Source of the DNA: Nitrososphaeraceae archaeon
GTDB taxonomy: Archaea > Thermoproteota > Nitrososphaeria > Nitrososphaerales > Nitrososphaeraceae
NCBI GenBank assembly: GCA_025937665.1
Contig: JAICQW010000004.1
Location: 1-25,788, forward strand
Direction: 5' to 3'
Length of the DNA: 25,788 nucleotides
Shown: one piece after another, positions 1 through 6,496 of the stretch
Layout: each line of letters starts with the position of its first letter
Position numbering within the stretch: position 1 is the stretch's first letter
Program-made: the position numbers and the translations under genes
Notes under the pieces: generated by a model
The model's database searches: none
What the model saw: only the letters and a program-made list of their open reading frames with translations
What the model was told of the DNA's origin: nothing

Positions 1-222
1 AACTGCTTCTTGCTGTTCTCCTTCATCTTCAGTGTCTTCTTCATCTTGATCTTGTTGCTGCTCATCATCTTCTCCTCCTGTTGCTCCTGCTCCAGTAGCA
101 TTGGTCATGTTAACTGCTTCTTGCTGTTCTCCTTCATCTTCAGTGTCTTCTTCATCTTGATCTTGTTGCTGCTCATCATCTTCTCCTCCTGTTGCTCCTG
201 CTCCAGTAGCATTGGTCATGTT
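1..222. repeat. Exact 111-bp tandem repeat, two copies seen, cut by the window edge
   Basis: Bases 1-111 and 112-222 are identical by eye. The unit is 37 codons, so the repeat keeps the reading frame of the minus-strand secreted protein. At 223 the sequence starts a third copy (aactgcttc) and then diverges into a degenerate version. More copies may lie left of the window. Confidence 0.95.
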
Positions 223-969
223 AACTGCTTCGCCTGCTTGTCCTTGATCTTCCTGATCTTCTGACTCTTGCTGATCTTCACTTGGTGTTTCTGTACTCGT
301 TGCATTTGTGGCGTTGTTCACACTTTCATCAAGTAAATCTCCTAGACCAGTAGCATTTGTCATATTGGAAAGGGATTCACCTTCCTCTACAGCTTCTTCA
401 GAAGTCTGATTGGTTGTGGCATCTGAGAAATTCTTAATTTCATCGAGTTCTTCGGCGGTAGAAATGTCTAGAATAGTATCGTTATTACCTTGACCCTCTC
501 CAGAGATTATTTTGTCGAGTATAGCAGGTGGGAGTAAACCTTCACCGGTGCTATTTTTCAAATCTTGATCAACATGTTCTATTATTTTTGTAGAGTTAGC
601 AGGTAATACTTCTAGCAACTCTGTTCTATTTGAAACAGAGAGCGGCTGACTATCAGAATCTGTTGGTGGCATTTCGTCAGGTAAATCGGCACCCTTAATT
701 GCATTAGCTGGGACGGGTGGTGCCTCTCTATCGCCTTCTGGTGGTGGAACAAATGCCGCAGTTTGGTTTTCAAACTCTGGAACTTCTGCGTCCGTTGCGT
801 TTTCTTCGCCCTCTACATCTGTCACATTTTGTTGCTTATTGTCAGATTCTTCACCTTCTGTTTGGGCGAAAATGCTCTGGTATTGACTTGCCGGAACAGT
901 CATTAGAAACGATGCTAATAATAATATACTCGCAAAGCCATATTTCATCAAATTCTTTTCTCGATTCAT
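1..969 (-). CDS. Secreted acidic, N-glycosylation-sequon-rich repeat protein (C-terminus beyond window)
   Basis: The minus-strand frame is open from an ATG at 969 to the left edge, giving the first 323 residues; no stop codon is reached. An N-terminal signal peptide (MNREKNLMKYGF, then a hydrophobic core) probably ends at an Ala near IFAQ-TEG, about residue 36. The mature part is rich in Glu, Asp, Gln, Asn and Thr, with no recognisable folded domain. A 37-residue unit (VNMTNATGAG followed by an acidic Glu/Asp/Gln stretch) is repeated, and related NMTNATG motifs occur earlier in the protein. N-M-T and N-A-T are N-glycosylation sequons, so a heavily glycosylated cell-surface or secreted protein is likely; this is inference. 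The start is supported by the TATA-like element about 35 bp upstream. I do not recognise a family. Confidence 0.8.
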   Translation of the reverse strand, partial: MNREKNLMKYGFASILLLASFLMTVPASQYQSIFAQTEGEESDNKQQNVTDVEGEENATDAEVPEFENQTAAFVPPPEGDREAPPVPANAIKGADLPDEMPPTDSDSQPLSVSNRTELLEVLPANSTKIIEHVDQDLKNSTGEGLLPPAILDKIISGEGQGNNDTILDISTAEELDEIKNFSDATTNQTSEEAVEEGESLSNMTNATGLGDLLDESVNNATNATSTETPSEDQQESEDQEDQGQAGEAVNMTNATGAGATGGEDDEQQQDQDEEDTEDEGEQQEAVNMTNATGAGATGGEDDEQQQDQDEEDTEDEGEQQEAV

Positions 970-996
970 ATTCGATACGACATCAATAAATTATAC

Positions 997-1042
997 AATA
1001 CTAATAAAACTTGCGGATCGCCAAAACATGTACTTTAACTAT
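997..1042 (-). promoter_or_regulatory. 46-bp promoter block, copy 1
   Basis: This stretch is identical over 46 bp to 1941-1986. Read on the minus strand it ends in a TATA-like box (complement of 1001-1010, ctaataaaac), about 34 bp before the ATG at 969, which predicts a leader of roughly 10 nt. Upstream of the box is an imperfect inverted repeat (ttgcggatcgccaa, 1011-1024) followed by the palindrome acatgt, which could be an activator or repressor site. The flanks on both sides are unrelated to those of copy 2. Confidence 0.75.
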
Positions 1043-1140
1043 GATGAGCCTAGTCCATCTGCTAACATAAGTTAATCTTTTGATGTACAGAACGAAGGTT
1101 GTAGTAAAATAAAAAATGATGACGTTAGAGTTCTAGTGAT

Positions 1141-1920
1141 CTAGAAGTCTTCGCAATCATCTTCCTTATCGTCACCTTCATCTTCATCATAGTCTAATAT
1201 TTCGTCATCTCCACTTCCGCAGTCAAAGTCGTCAGCACCGGAACTTCCTCTAAGAATGTCGTCCCCTGATCCTCCTTTAATGTCATCACTTCCTGAGCCA
1301 CCATGTATATAATCATCTCCTTTACCACCTATGATATCATCACCGTTCTTACCACCCCATAATCTATCATCGCTACTACCTCCTGCAATGTTGTCAGAGC
1401 CTGAACCACCTTTTATTCTATCACGATCTTCATTTCCAAATAGGAAATCATCATCGTCATTACCTGCTATCCAATCTCTTCCTTCTTCCCCATAGATTTC
1501 GTCTTCCCCATCATTTCCTTCTATCACGTCATTACCTCTCCCACCTGTTATGTCATCATCACCGCTATTACCTTGAATTACATCAGTATTTCTTCCTCCA
1601 TCTATCTCATCAGCGCCTCTGTTACCTTCGATTACATCATCATCATCTCCACCTAAAATAAAATCTCTGCCATTATTTCCCATTATAAAATCATCATCAT
1701 CCATTCCGTAAAGATTATCATCACCGGACTTGCCCCAGATTATATCATCGCCATCCAGACCCCAGATATTATCTTCTCCATTTGTTCCAGGCAAAGCGTC
1801 ATCGCCCGAATCACCTGCTATGTCGTCTGCCCACACACTAGCAATAACTGATGATCCTGCAGAACTCAACATTGCAGCTATTGCGACAAGTATTATACCA
1901 CTATTAATAATTTTATACAT
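1141..1920 (-). CDS. Secreted RTX-like (hemolysin-type calcium-binding repeat) protein
   Basis: The 259-residue protein has a Sec-type signal peptide (residues 1-31, cleavage likely after SVWA), then about 22 consecutive nonapeptides of the form GGxGxDxIx (for example GGSGSDDIK, GNSGDDDIT) from about residue 43 to 242, and an acidic tail. The repeats match the RTX/HemolysinCabind family, whose Asp-rich turns bind Ca2+ in a parallel beta-roll; nearly every unit keeps the Asp positions. Two Cys flank the tail (in FDCGSG and DDCEDF), so a disulfide is possible. Unlike bacterial RTX toxins it carries an N-terminal signal, has no enzymatic domain, and has no type I secretion genes nearby, so a calcium-binding surface or matrix protein is more likely than a toxin. 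The ATG start lies about 28 bp from the TATA-like box of the shared promoter block. Confidence 0.88.
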   Translation of the reverse strand: MYKIINSGIILVAIAAMLSSAGSSVIASVWADDIAGDSGDDALPGTNGEDNIWGLDGDDIIWGKSGDDNLYGMDDDDFIMGNNGRDFILGGDDDDVIEGNRGADEIDGGRNTDVIQGNSGDDDITGGRGNDVIEGNDGEDEIYGEEGRDWIAGNDDDDFLFGNEDRDRIKGGSGSDNIAGGSSDDRLWGGKNGDDIIGGKGDDYIHGGSGSDDIKGGSGDDILRGSSGADDFDCGSGDDEILDYDEDEGDDKEDDCEDF

Positions 1921-1940
1921 CTCATACCTACAACAGCCAT

Positions 1941-1986
1941 AATACTAATAAAACTTGCGGATCGCCAAAACATGTACTTTAACTAT
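1941..1986 (-). promoter_or_regulatory. 46-bp promoter block, copy 2
   Basis: Identical to 997-1042. The TATA-like box (complement of 1945-1954) is centred about 28 bp upstream of the ATG at 1920, predicting a nearly leaderless transcript for the RTX-like gene. The identity stops a few bases downstream of the box and about 32 bp upstream of it, so only the promoter region is shared. Confidence 0.75.
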
Positions 1987-2137
1987 AAGATACCAATTGT
2001 TCAACATGTGAAATTAATCAGTTGAGGCTTAACATTTGCCTCGATTGTGTTATTACAAGAAAATCAACATTCTCATCAACTTAGCACAATCAATTCCAAA
2101 AGGAATTACGTCAACTATTTCCAAATAGAACATAAAG

Positions 2138-2239
2138 CGCCGGGAGAGGGATTTGAACCCTCGAGACCTTCACAGGTCACAAGCTGTCAATACACATTTG
2201 GTTCCAGGCTTGCGCCCTACCAGGCTAGGCGACCCCGGC
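2138..2239 (-). tRNA. tRNA-Ser (anticodon GGA) with 16-nt intron
   Basis: Folding by eye gives an acceptor stem GCCGGGG/TCCCGGC, D stem GCCT/GGGC, anticodon stem CAAGC/GCTTG, a long variable arm with stem GACC/GGTC, T arm GAGGG-TTCAAAT-CCCTC and discriminator G73. The long variable arm plus G73 is the archaeal tRNA-Ser signature and fits the GGA anticodon (2203-2205), which reads UCU and UCC. The anticodon loop is 23 nt instead of 7; the extra 16 nt (2186-2201) sit at the canonical 37/38 position used by archaeal tRNA introns. The mature tRNA would be 86 nt. CCA is not encoded. Confidence 0.93.
2186..2201 (-). other. tRNA-Ser intron at position 37/38
   Basis: These 16 nt interrupt the anticodon loop between A37 (2202) and A38 (2185). 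Removal restores a standard 7-nt loop. The exact ends could shift by a base, and I could not confirm a strict bulge-helix-bulge by eye. Confidence 0.8.
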
Positions 2240-2260
2240 TCAGAATCTACTAAATTTTTT

Positions 2261-2270
2261 CTTTATATTA
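2261..2270 (-). promoter_or_regulatory. TATA box of the tRNA-Ser gene
   Basis: The minus-strand sequence taatataaag is centred about 26 bp upstream of the first base of the tRNA (2239), the expected spacing for an archaeal promoter. Confidence 0.65.
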
Positions 2271-2295
2271 AGTATTAATTAATACAATACTTGCT

Positions 2296-2329
2296 CTAGT
2301 TCCTCAAAACGCAATTTGTAGGGAACTAG
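2296..2329 (-). other. Inverted repeat at the 3' end of the zinc-finger gene
   Basis: ctagttcc (2296-2303) and ggaactag (2322-2329) are perfectly complementary with an 18-nt spacer. The structure spans the stop codon at 2326-2328 and lies between that gene and the tRNA promoter, so it may mark a transcript 3' end. No functional proof. Confidence 0.4.
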
Positions 2330-2481
2330 TCCTCACTCAAGAGTTTTCCAGACATCATATCATACTCATTAATGTTGTTATGTCCCATTTTTTCGACATG
2401 TTCTTCAACATCAGAACGAAATGAAAATGTAGAGTTACATTCTTTACAAATCCAAATAGACCTTAGATCATAACTTTTCAT
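2326..2481 (-). CDS. C2H2 zinc-finger miniprotein (51 aa)
   Basis: Starts at ATG 2481 (MKSYDLRSIW) and stops at TAG 2326-2328. It has one classical finger, C-x2-C-x12-H-x5-H, beginning ICKECNSTFSF and ending HVEKMGH, followed by a short tail. Single-finger proteins of this size are common in thaumarchaea and are thought to bind DNA or partner proteins; the target is unknown. An 8-bp inverted repeat (2296-2303 / 2322-2329) overlaps the stop codon. It is the first of a local group of tiny zinc-binding proteins. Confidence 0.75.
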   Translation of the reverse strand: MKSYDLRSIWICKECNSTFSFRSDVEEHVEKMGHNNINEYDMMSGKLLSED

Positions 2482-2664
2482 TGGACGAGTTCAAATATAA
2501 AACATCCAATTTAAGCAATCAGGTAAGAAGTTACATATTATTCATTCAATAAAATCTTTCTAAAGTATTAAGTAGTCGAATTTAATGTAAAAAAGACCGA
2601 ATATCACAATTCTGAGACGATTCATGAAAAGACTATAATACGCATCAATATATCCTCAGTATTA

Positions 2665-2826
2665 ATGAGTACTACTGCCGCCATTTCCATGGATTGTAAG
2701 AGCAATAGACATCTCGAATGCACTGACTGCATGTGTAAATGTCATATACCTGGAACCATGGAGAATTTGGTAAAGAAAATTGCTAAACTTGAAAAGGAAA
2801 CTCCGGGTGTCGGAGAAACACTCTAA
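2665..2826 (+). CDS. Cys-rich small protein (53 aa), probable zinc binder
   Basis: An ATG at 2665 (MSTTAAISMD) opens a 53-residue frame ending with TAA at 2824-2826. The middle contains C-K-S-N-R-H-L-E-C-T-D-C-M-C-K-C-H, seven potential metal ligands (five Cys, two His) in seventeen residues, followed by a Lys/Glu-rich probable helix (ENLVKKIAKLEKET). A zinc site is likely. It lies 9 bp from, and converges on, the end of rlmE. I do not know a family name. Confidence 0.65.
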   Translation: MSTTAAISMDCKSNRHLECTDCMCKCHIPGTMENLVKKIAKLEKETPGVGETL

Positions 2827-2835
2827 GTTTATTTT

Positions 2836-3438
2836 TTATTCCCTCTTTCCTTTGAATTCTGAGCAAATGACATAAAATTCACTGCTCTTTTGTCTGCTCG
2901 CTTTTGGTTTGGATGTTGTTACTTTCATGAATATTTTAGCCGCTTCCTGCTTGACATCAGCTGAGTAACTTCCATCAAAAATTTTGAAAATGGCATTTCC
3001 TCCTCGTTTCAAAAGTTTTGATGAAATTTGCAATGCAACTAACGTCAGAGATATTTGTCTTTCGTGATCAAAATGCCATATCCCACTGACTTTTGGGGAT
3101 AGATCTGATAATACAACATCAAATGAAAATGGAAAATTTTTTCGTATTTTTTCTATTGCATCCGGATCTTCAATGTTTAGTTGCATTGTGGAAACTTCGG
3201 TAATAGTTTTAGTGATGTTGATGTCTACACCAACAACGGTTCCAGTTGGACCAGATAGTTTCTTTGCGACTTGCAACCAACCGCCAGGAGCACAACCAAT
3301 ATCTAAAATAGTATCATTTGGTTCTATTACATTATGTTTATTGTTTATCTCTAAAAGCTTGTAGGCAGATCTGCTGCGATACCCTTGATCTTTGGCTAAT
3401 TTCCTATACTGATCCCTTAAGGCGTTTTCAATCTTCAA
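2836..3438 (-). CDS. rlmE: 23S rRNA (uridine-2'-O-)-methyltransferase, RlmE/FtsJ family
   Basis: This SAM-dependent 2'-O-methyltransferase (200 aa) modifies ribosomal or possibly tRNA nucleotides. It shows the family opening DQYRKLAKDQGYRSRSAYKL, the SAM-binding motif LDIGCAPGGWLQVA (residues 45-58), and the catalytic K-D-K-E set K27, D112 (SDLSP), K152 (FKIFDG) and E187 (SSEFYVI). The length is typical for the archaeal family. The start is TTG at 3438: the frame stays open upstream to a stop at 3466-3468 but contains no ATG, GTG or other TTG there. The substrate in archaea is assigned from E. coli RlmE and is less certain. Confidence 0.93.
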   Translation of the reverse strand: MKIENALRDQYRKLAKDQGYRSRSAYKLLEINNKHNVIEPNDTILDIGCAPGGWLQVAKKLSGPTGTVVGVDINITKTITEVSTMQLNIEDPDAIEKIRKNFPFSFDVVLSDLSPKVSGIWHFDHERQISLTLVALQISSKLLKRGGNAIFKIFDGSYSADVKQEAAKIFMKVTTSKPKASRQKSSEFYVICSEFKGKRE

Positions 3439-3510
3439 ATAAAATGAATCACTTTTTCCGTCATTCTAAATGATATCATGACTATCAAATATTTGTCAAA
3501 CTTCTCTGTG

Positions 3511-3657
3511 TTATGCAAAGTATTTCTTCATGATATTTTCCATTTTTAACTTAACAACATCTTTGTCATCTAAGACCTCCGGATGTTTTTGATTCAGATG
3601 TCTTAGTGCAAATCTCACGTTTTGGCCGCATAATTTACATTTCGCCCTGGCAAACAT
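3511..3657 (-). CDS. Zinc-finger-like miniprotein (48 aa)
   Basis: The frame runs from ATG 3657 (MFARAKCKLC) to TAA at 3511. It contains CKLCGQNVRFALRHLNQKH, that is C-x2-C-x9-H-x4-H, a shortened zinc finger, then an acidic/Lys-rich helix. It lies directly upstream of rlmE on the same strand. Function unknown; probably DNA-, RNA- or protein-binding. Confidence 0.65.
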   Translation of the reverse strand: MFARAKCKLCGQNVRFALRHLNQKHPEVLDDKDVVKLKMENIMKKYFA

Positions 3658-3752
3658 CTATGATATAGTACCTTTAGCGGTAATAAAAATTGCTAACTTG
3701 AATTATTTGAAATATTGAACACTTCACAACCTTAAATGAAACTCATAGTTTG

Positions 3753-3905
3753 TTATCCTATCCCGATAGGGGGTCTTTTGTGTTCACTGTGTTCCAGTAA
3801 TTTGTGGTAGTTTAACATATCAGCATTATCAAATGATTTTCCACAAGTTTCACATTTCCACATATTTTGCCTTTCAGCAGTTTTACTTGACTGCTCAGCG
3901 GACAT
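3753..3905 (-). CDS. C2H2 zinc-finger miniprotein (50 aa)
   Basis: ATG at 3905 (MSAEQSSKTAERQ), TAA at 3753. One classical finger, C-x2-C-x12-H-x4-H, is read in CETCGKSFDNADMLNYHKLLEH, bases 3789-3854 approximately. The N-terminus is short and polar and the tail is basic with two prolines (HKRPPIGIG). Same strand as the neighbouring 48-aa finger protein. Confidence 0.72.
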   Translation of the reverse strand: MSAEQSSKTAERQNMWKCETCGKSFDNADMLNYHKLLEHSEHKRPPIGIG

Positions 3906-4093
3906 GGTATTATTAATGCGGTCATTGCAGATAAGGTTTTCATGGAAAAATTTTGGAATCAGGCTAATGCTGAAAAATGGACCTAAAATTTATCCCAAAT
4001 CCCAGCAAGACTACAGTTTTAGACGGCATGCTTTTATGATAATTTGCGCCAAATTCGAAAAACAAAAATTTAGGATAAAAAAAACATCTCTGA

Positions 4094-4261
4094 ATGCCAA
4101 TAACTGATGCTAATAAGAAACAGATAGCCCAACAAAGGAGGTTATTCTATAAAATATGCTTTGACTGCGGCGGTAAAAATCCTATACTTGCCTCAAGGTG
4201 CAGAAAATGTCATGGTAAAAACATGAGGCTGAAAAATAGGACTCTCGGCGCCAAGAAATAA
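4094..4261 (+). CDS. rpl40e: 50S ribosomal protein L40e
   Basis: The 55-residue basic protein starts at ATG 4094 (MPITDANKKQIAQQRR) and carries the L40e zinc ribbon: CFDCGGKNP, then CRKCHGKNMR, with the four Cys spaced C-x2-C-x10-C-x2-C. The length and the C-terminal LKNRTLGAKK match the archaeal L40e family, part of the large ribosomal subunit. The next gene downstream, on the same strand, has its own TATA box. Confidence 0.9.
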   Translation: MPITDANKKQIAQQRRLFYKICFDCGGKNPILASRCRKCHGKNMRLKNRTLGAKK

Positions 4262-4299
4262 TCCGTTTTCAGGTTGTAGAATTCTCCGAATTTTTTTAA

Positions 4300-4311
4300 A
4301 AATATATAAAT
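4300..4311 (+). promoter_or_regulatory. TATA box of 4-hydroxybutyryl-CoA dehydratase gene
   Basis: The sequence aaatatataaat is a strong archaeal box A. Its centre lies about 34 bp upstream of the ATG at 4340, predicting a leader of about 9 nt. A T7 tract just upstream (4291-4297) may end the L40e transcript. Confidence 0.65.
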
Positions 4312-4339
4312 ATTATCATGGTGAATTCTAATTATAACC

Positions 4340-5851
4340 ATGCCGATTAGGACAGGAGAAGAGTATGTTCAGAGCTTAAGAGGACGTAAAATGAAAGTTT
4401 ACCTTTTCGGTGAACTCGTAAAGGAACCAGTAGATCATCCTATGATAAGACCATCAATTAACGCAGTGGCTGAAACATACGATCTTGCTGCCAGAGATCC
4501 TGAATTGGCAACCGCGGAATCCTCGCTTACAGGTAATCAAGTAAATAGATTCTTGCATGTTGTAGAAAGTGCTGAGGATCTGGTTAATCAAAATAGAATG
4601 CAAAGAAGACTAGGGCAACTTACCGGAACTTGTTTTCAAAGATGTGTCGGAATGGACGCGGTGAATTCCCTCTATTCAACAACATTTGAGATAGATAAAA
4701 AATTCGGAACTCCATATCACGATAGATTCAAGAAATTCGTAAAGAAAATGCAAGACGATAATCTTGTCATTGGAGGTGCTATGACCGACGTAAAAGGCGA
4801 TAGAAGTTTAAGCCCCTCACAACAGGAAGACCCAGATCTTTTTGTACATATCTCAAAAAGGGACCAAAATGGAATTTACATATCTGGTGCAAAGGCACAT
4901 CAGACTGGATGCATTAATTCACACTGGATTTTAGTAATGCCCACCATGCGATTAAAAGATGAGGATAAGCAGTATGCAATAGTTGGAGCGATTCCCGCAG
5001 ATGCTGATGGTATTACCTATATTTATGGCAGACAATCCTGCGATACTCGTAGTATGGAGAGTGGTGATTTAGATGCGGGAAATTCTAAATTTTCTGGACA
5101 AGAAGCAATGATAATTTTTGACAATGCTTTCATTCCTAATGAATTAATTTTCATGGATGGAGAATTCGAGTTTGCTTCTATGCTTGTTGAGAGATTTACT
5201 TGTTATCACAGGCGTAGCTATGTCTGCAAGACTGGCTTGGGTGACGTACTGATAGGTGCAGCCGCTTCAGTAGCAGATTATAATGGAATTTCGAACGCAT
5301 CTCATATTAAGGATAAACTGGTCGAAATGACACACCTGAATGAAACCATCTTTGGCGCCGGTATAGCATCATCGTATCAGGCTCATAAGACTCTATCTGG
5401 GAACTATCAAAATGATGATATGCTTGCAAATGTCTGTAAGCACAATGTAACTAGGTTTCCATACGAAATTGGTAGGCTTGCACAGGACATAGCTGGAGGG
5501 TTAATGGTAACAATGCCATCTGAAAAGGATTTCCGCAGTCCTGAAACAGGACCACTTCTTGAAAAATACCTGAAGGGTCGAAAGGGAGTTTCTACTGAAA
5601 ATAGAATGCGCATCTTGAGATTAATTGAGAATATGACACTTGGTCGAAATGCTGTCGGTTATCTAACCGAATCTATGCATGGAGCAGGTTCGCCTCAGGC
5701 TCAACGAATCCAAATTGCCAGGCAAATGCAATTAGGGTACAAGAAAAAATTGGCCAAGGATCTAGCAGGCGTTGACGAGGGTGAGTCCGCTCAAGTAATA
5801 AACGAACAGTCTGAATACTTTGACAGAATATTTGGAATAAACACAAACTAG
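4340..5851 (+). CDS. abfD: 4-hydroxybutyryl-CoA dehydratase
   Basis: This oxygen-sensitive-type FAD/[4Fe-4S] enzyme converts 4-hydroxybutyryl-CoA to crotonyl-CoA, the diagnostic step of the 3-hydroxypropionate/4-hydroxybutyrate CO2-fixation cycle in ammonia-oxidising archaea. At 503 aa it is full length for the family. Visible hallmarks are the opening RTGEEYVQSLRGRKMKVY, the cluster ligands C98 and C102 in GTCFQRCVG, and H290 and C296 in YHRRSYVCKTGLGD, corresponding to the His and third Cys ligand of the clostridial enzyme, with one residue less between them. Flavin- and substrate-pocket segments follow (SGAKAHQTG, residues 183-190). The start follows the TATA box at the expected distance. 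No cycle partners adjoin it. Confidence 0.96.
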   Translation: MPIRTGEEYVQSLRGRKMKVYLFGELVKEPVDHPMIRPSINAVAETYDLAARDPELATAESSLTGNQVNRFLHVVESAEDLVNQNRMQRRLGQLTGTCFQRCVGMDAVNSLYSTTFEIDKKFGTPYHDRFKKFVKKMQDDNLVIGGAMTDVKGDRSLSPSQQEDPDLFVHISKRDQNGIYISGAKAHQTGCINSHWILVMPTMRLKDEDKQYAIVGAIPADADGITYIYGRQSCDTRSMESGDLDAGNSKFSGQEAMIIFDNAFIPNELIFMDGEFEFASMLVERFTCYHRRSYVCKTGLGDVLIGAAASVADYNGISNASHIKDKLVEMTHLNETIFGAGIASSYQAHKTLSGNYQNDDMLANVCKHNVTRFPYEIGRLAQDIAGGLMVTMPSEKDFRSPETGPLLEKYLKGRKGVSTENRMRILRLIENMTLGRNAVGYLTESMHGAGSPQAQRIQIARQMQLGYKKKLAKDLAGVDEGESAQVINEQSEYFDRIFGINTN

Positions 5852-5965
5852 AACTCTATTTCATTCAGTAAACGGAAAAAATTATTAGTTCTATTCTTGT
5901 TATGAATGTCTCATTCTATCGGAACGTTAATTATGTAGTAGAATAGGATATGAAAAACAACTATC

Positions 5966-6496
5966 ATGAACGACGCTGAATTTAAAAACCTTGTAAAAAT
6001 TTGGCCCGATTTTCCTACAAATGGAATTTCGTTCAAGGATGTAAATCCCCTCATAAGATCTTCTGAATCCCTCAATTATCTTCACAAAAGGTTATTTGAT
6101 ATCTGCAAAAATCTTGAAATCACTAAGATTGCAGCAATTGAAGCCCGTGGATTCTTTGTAGGTTCACTGCTTGGACTAAGCCTGAATAAGGGCTTAGTCT
6201 TAATTAGAAAAGAAGGAAAATTACCGGGACCAACAATAAAAGAATCATACACCATCGAATATGGAACTCGAGTCATGGAAATTCAAGAAGAAGCAATTTT
6301 GAACGGGGAAAAAATTTTGATTGCAGATGACTTGCTTGCAACCGGAGGCACAGCACTGGCAGCAGCATCGCTTGTCGAAAAATTAGGAGCAATAGTAGTT
6401 GGGTTTATATTTATAATTAGTCTAAATTACCTAGAGGGTCCGAATAAATTAAAAAATCAAGGTTACAAGGTTAACAGTATTTTGGAGTTTGAATGA
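5966..6496 (+). CDS. apt: Adenine phosphoribosyltransferase
   Basis: The enzyme makes AMP from adenine and PRPP in purine salvage. The 176-aa protein keeps the Apt hallmarks: PDFPTNGISFKDVNPLI near the N-terminus, AIEARGFFVG (57-66), RKEGKLPGP (81-89), SYTIEYG (94-100) and the PRPP-binding motif ILIADDLLATGGTA (117-130). Its stop codon overlaps the start of mtnP, which releases adenine, so the pair forms a direct salvage path. The ATG at 5966 is the natural start. Confidence 0.94.
   Translation: MNDAEFKNLVKIWPDFPTNGISFKDVNPLIRSSESLNYLHKRLFDICKNLEITKIAAIEARGFFVGSLLGLSLNKGLVLIRKEGKLPGPTIKESYTIEYGTRVMEIQEEAILNGEKILIADDLLATGGTALAAASLVEKLGAIVVGFIFIISLNYLEGPNKLKNQGYKVNSILEFE

Noticed and set aside
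1..222. Possible CRISPR-like array
   Set aside because: Units are adjacent 111-bp coding repeats in frame, with no unique spacers between short repeats.
10..264. Plus-strand Ser/Phe/Ile-rich repeat frame
   Set aside because: Complement of the acidic tandem repeats; the minus strand has the signal peptide and promoter.
1730..1942. Plus-strand frame opposite the RTX-like gene
   Set aside because: Shadow of the Asp/Gly-rich coding repeats; no start context or family.
2047..2253. Plus-strand frame with GEGFEPSRPSQVTS
   Set aside because: It is the antisense reading of the tRNA-Ser gene, a well-known false protein.
3904..4107. Plus-strand 67-codon frame before L40e
   Set aside because: Overlaps the starts of the minus-strand zinc finger and of L40e; no protein-like pattern. 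I see no other gene in 3906-4093.
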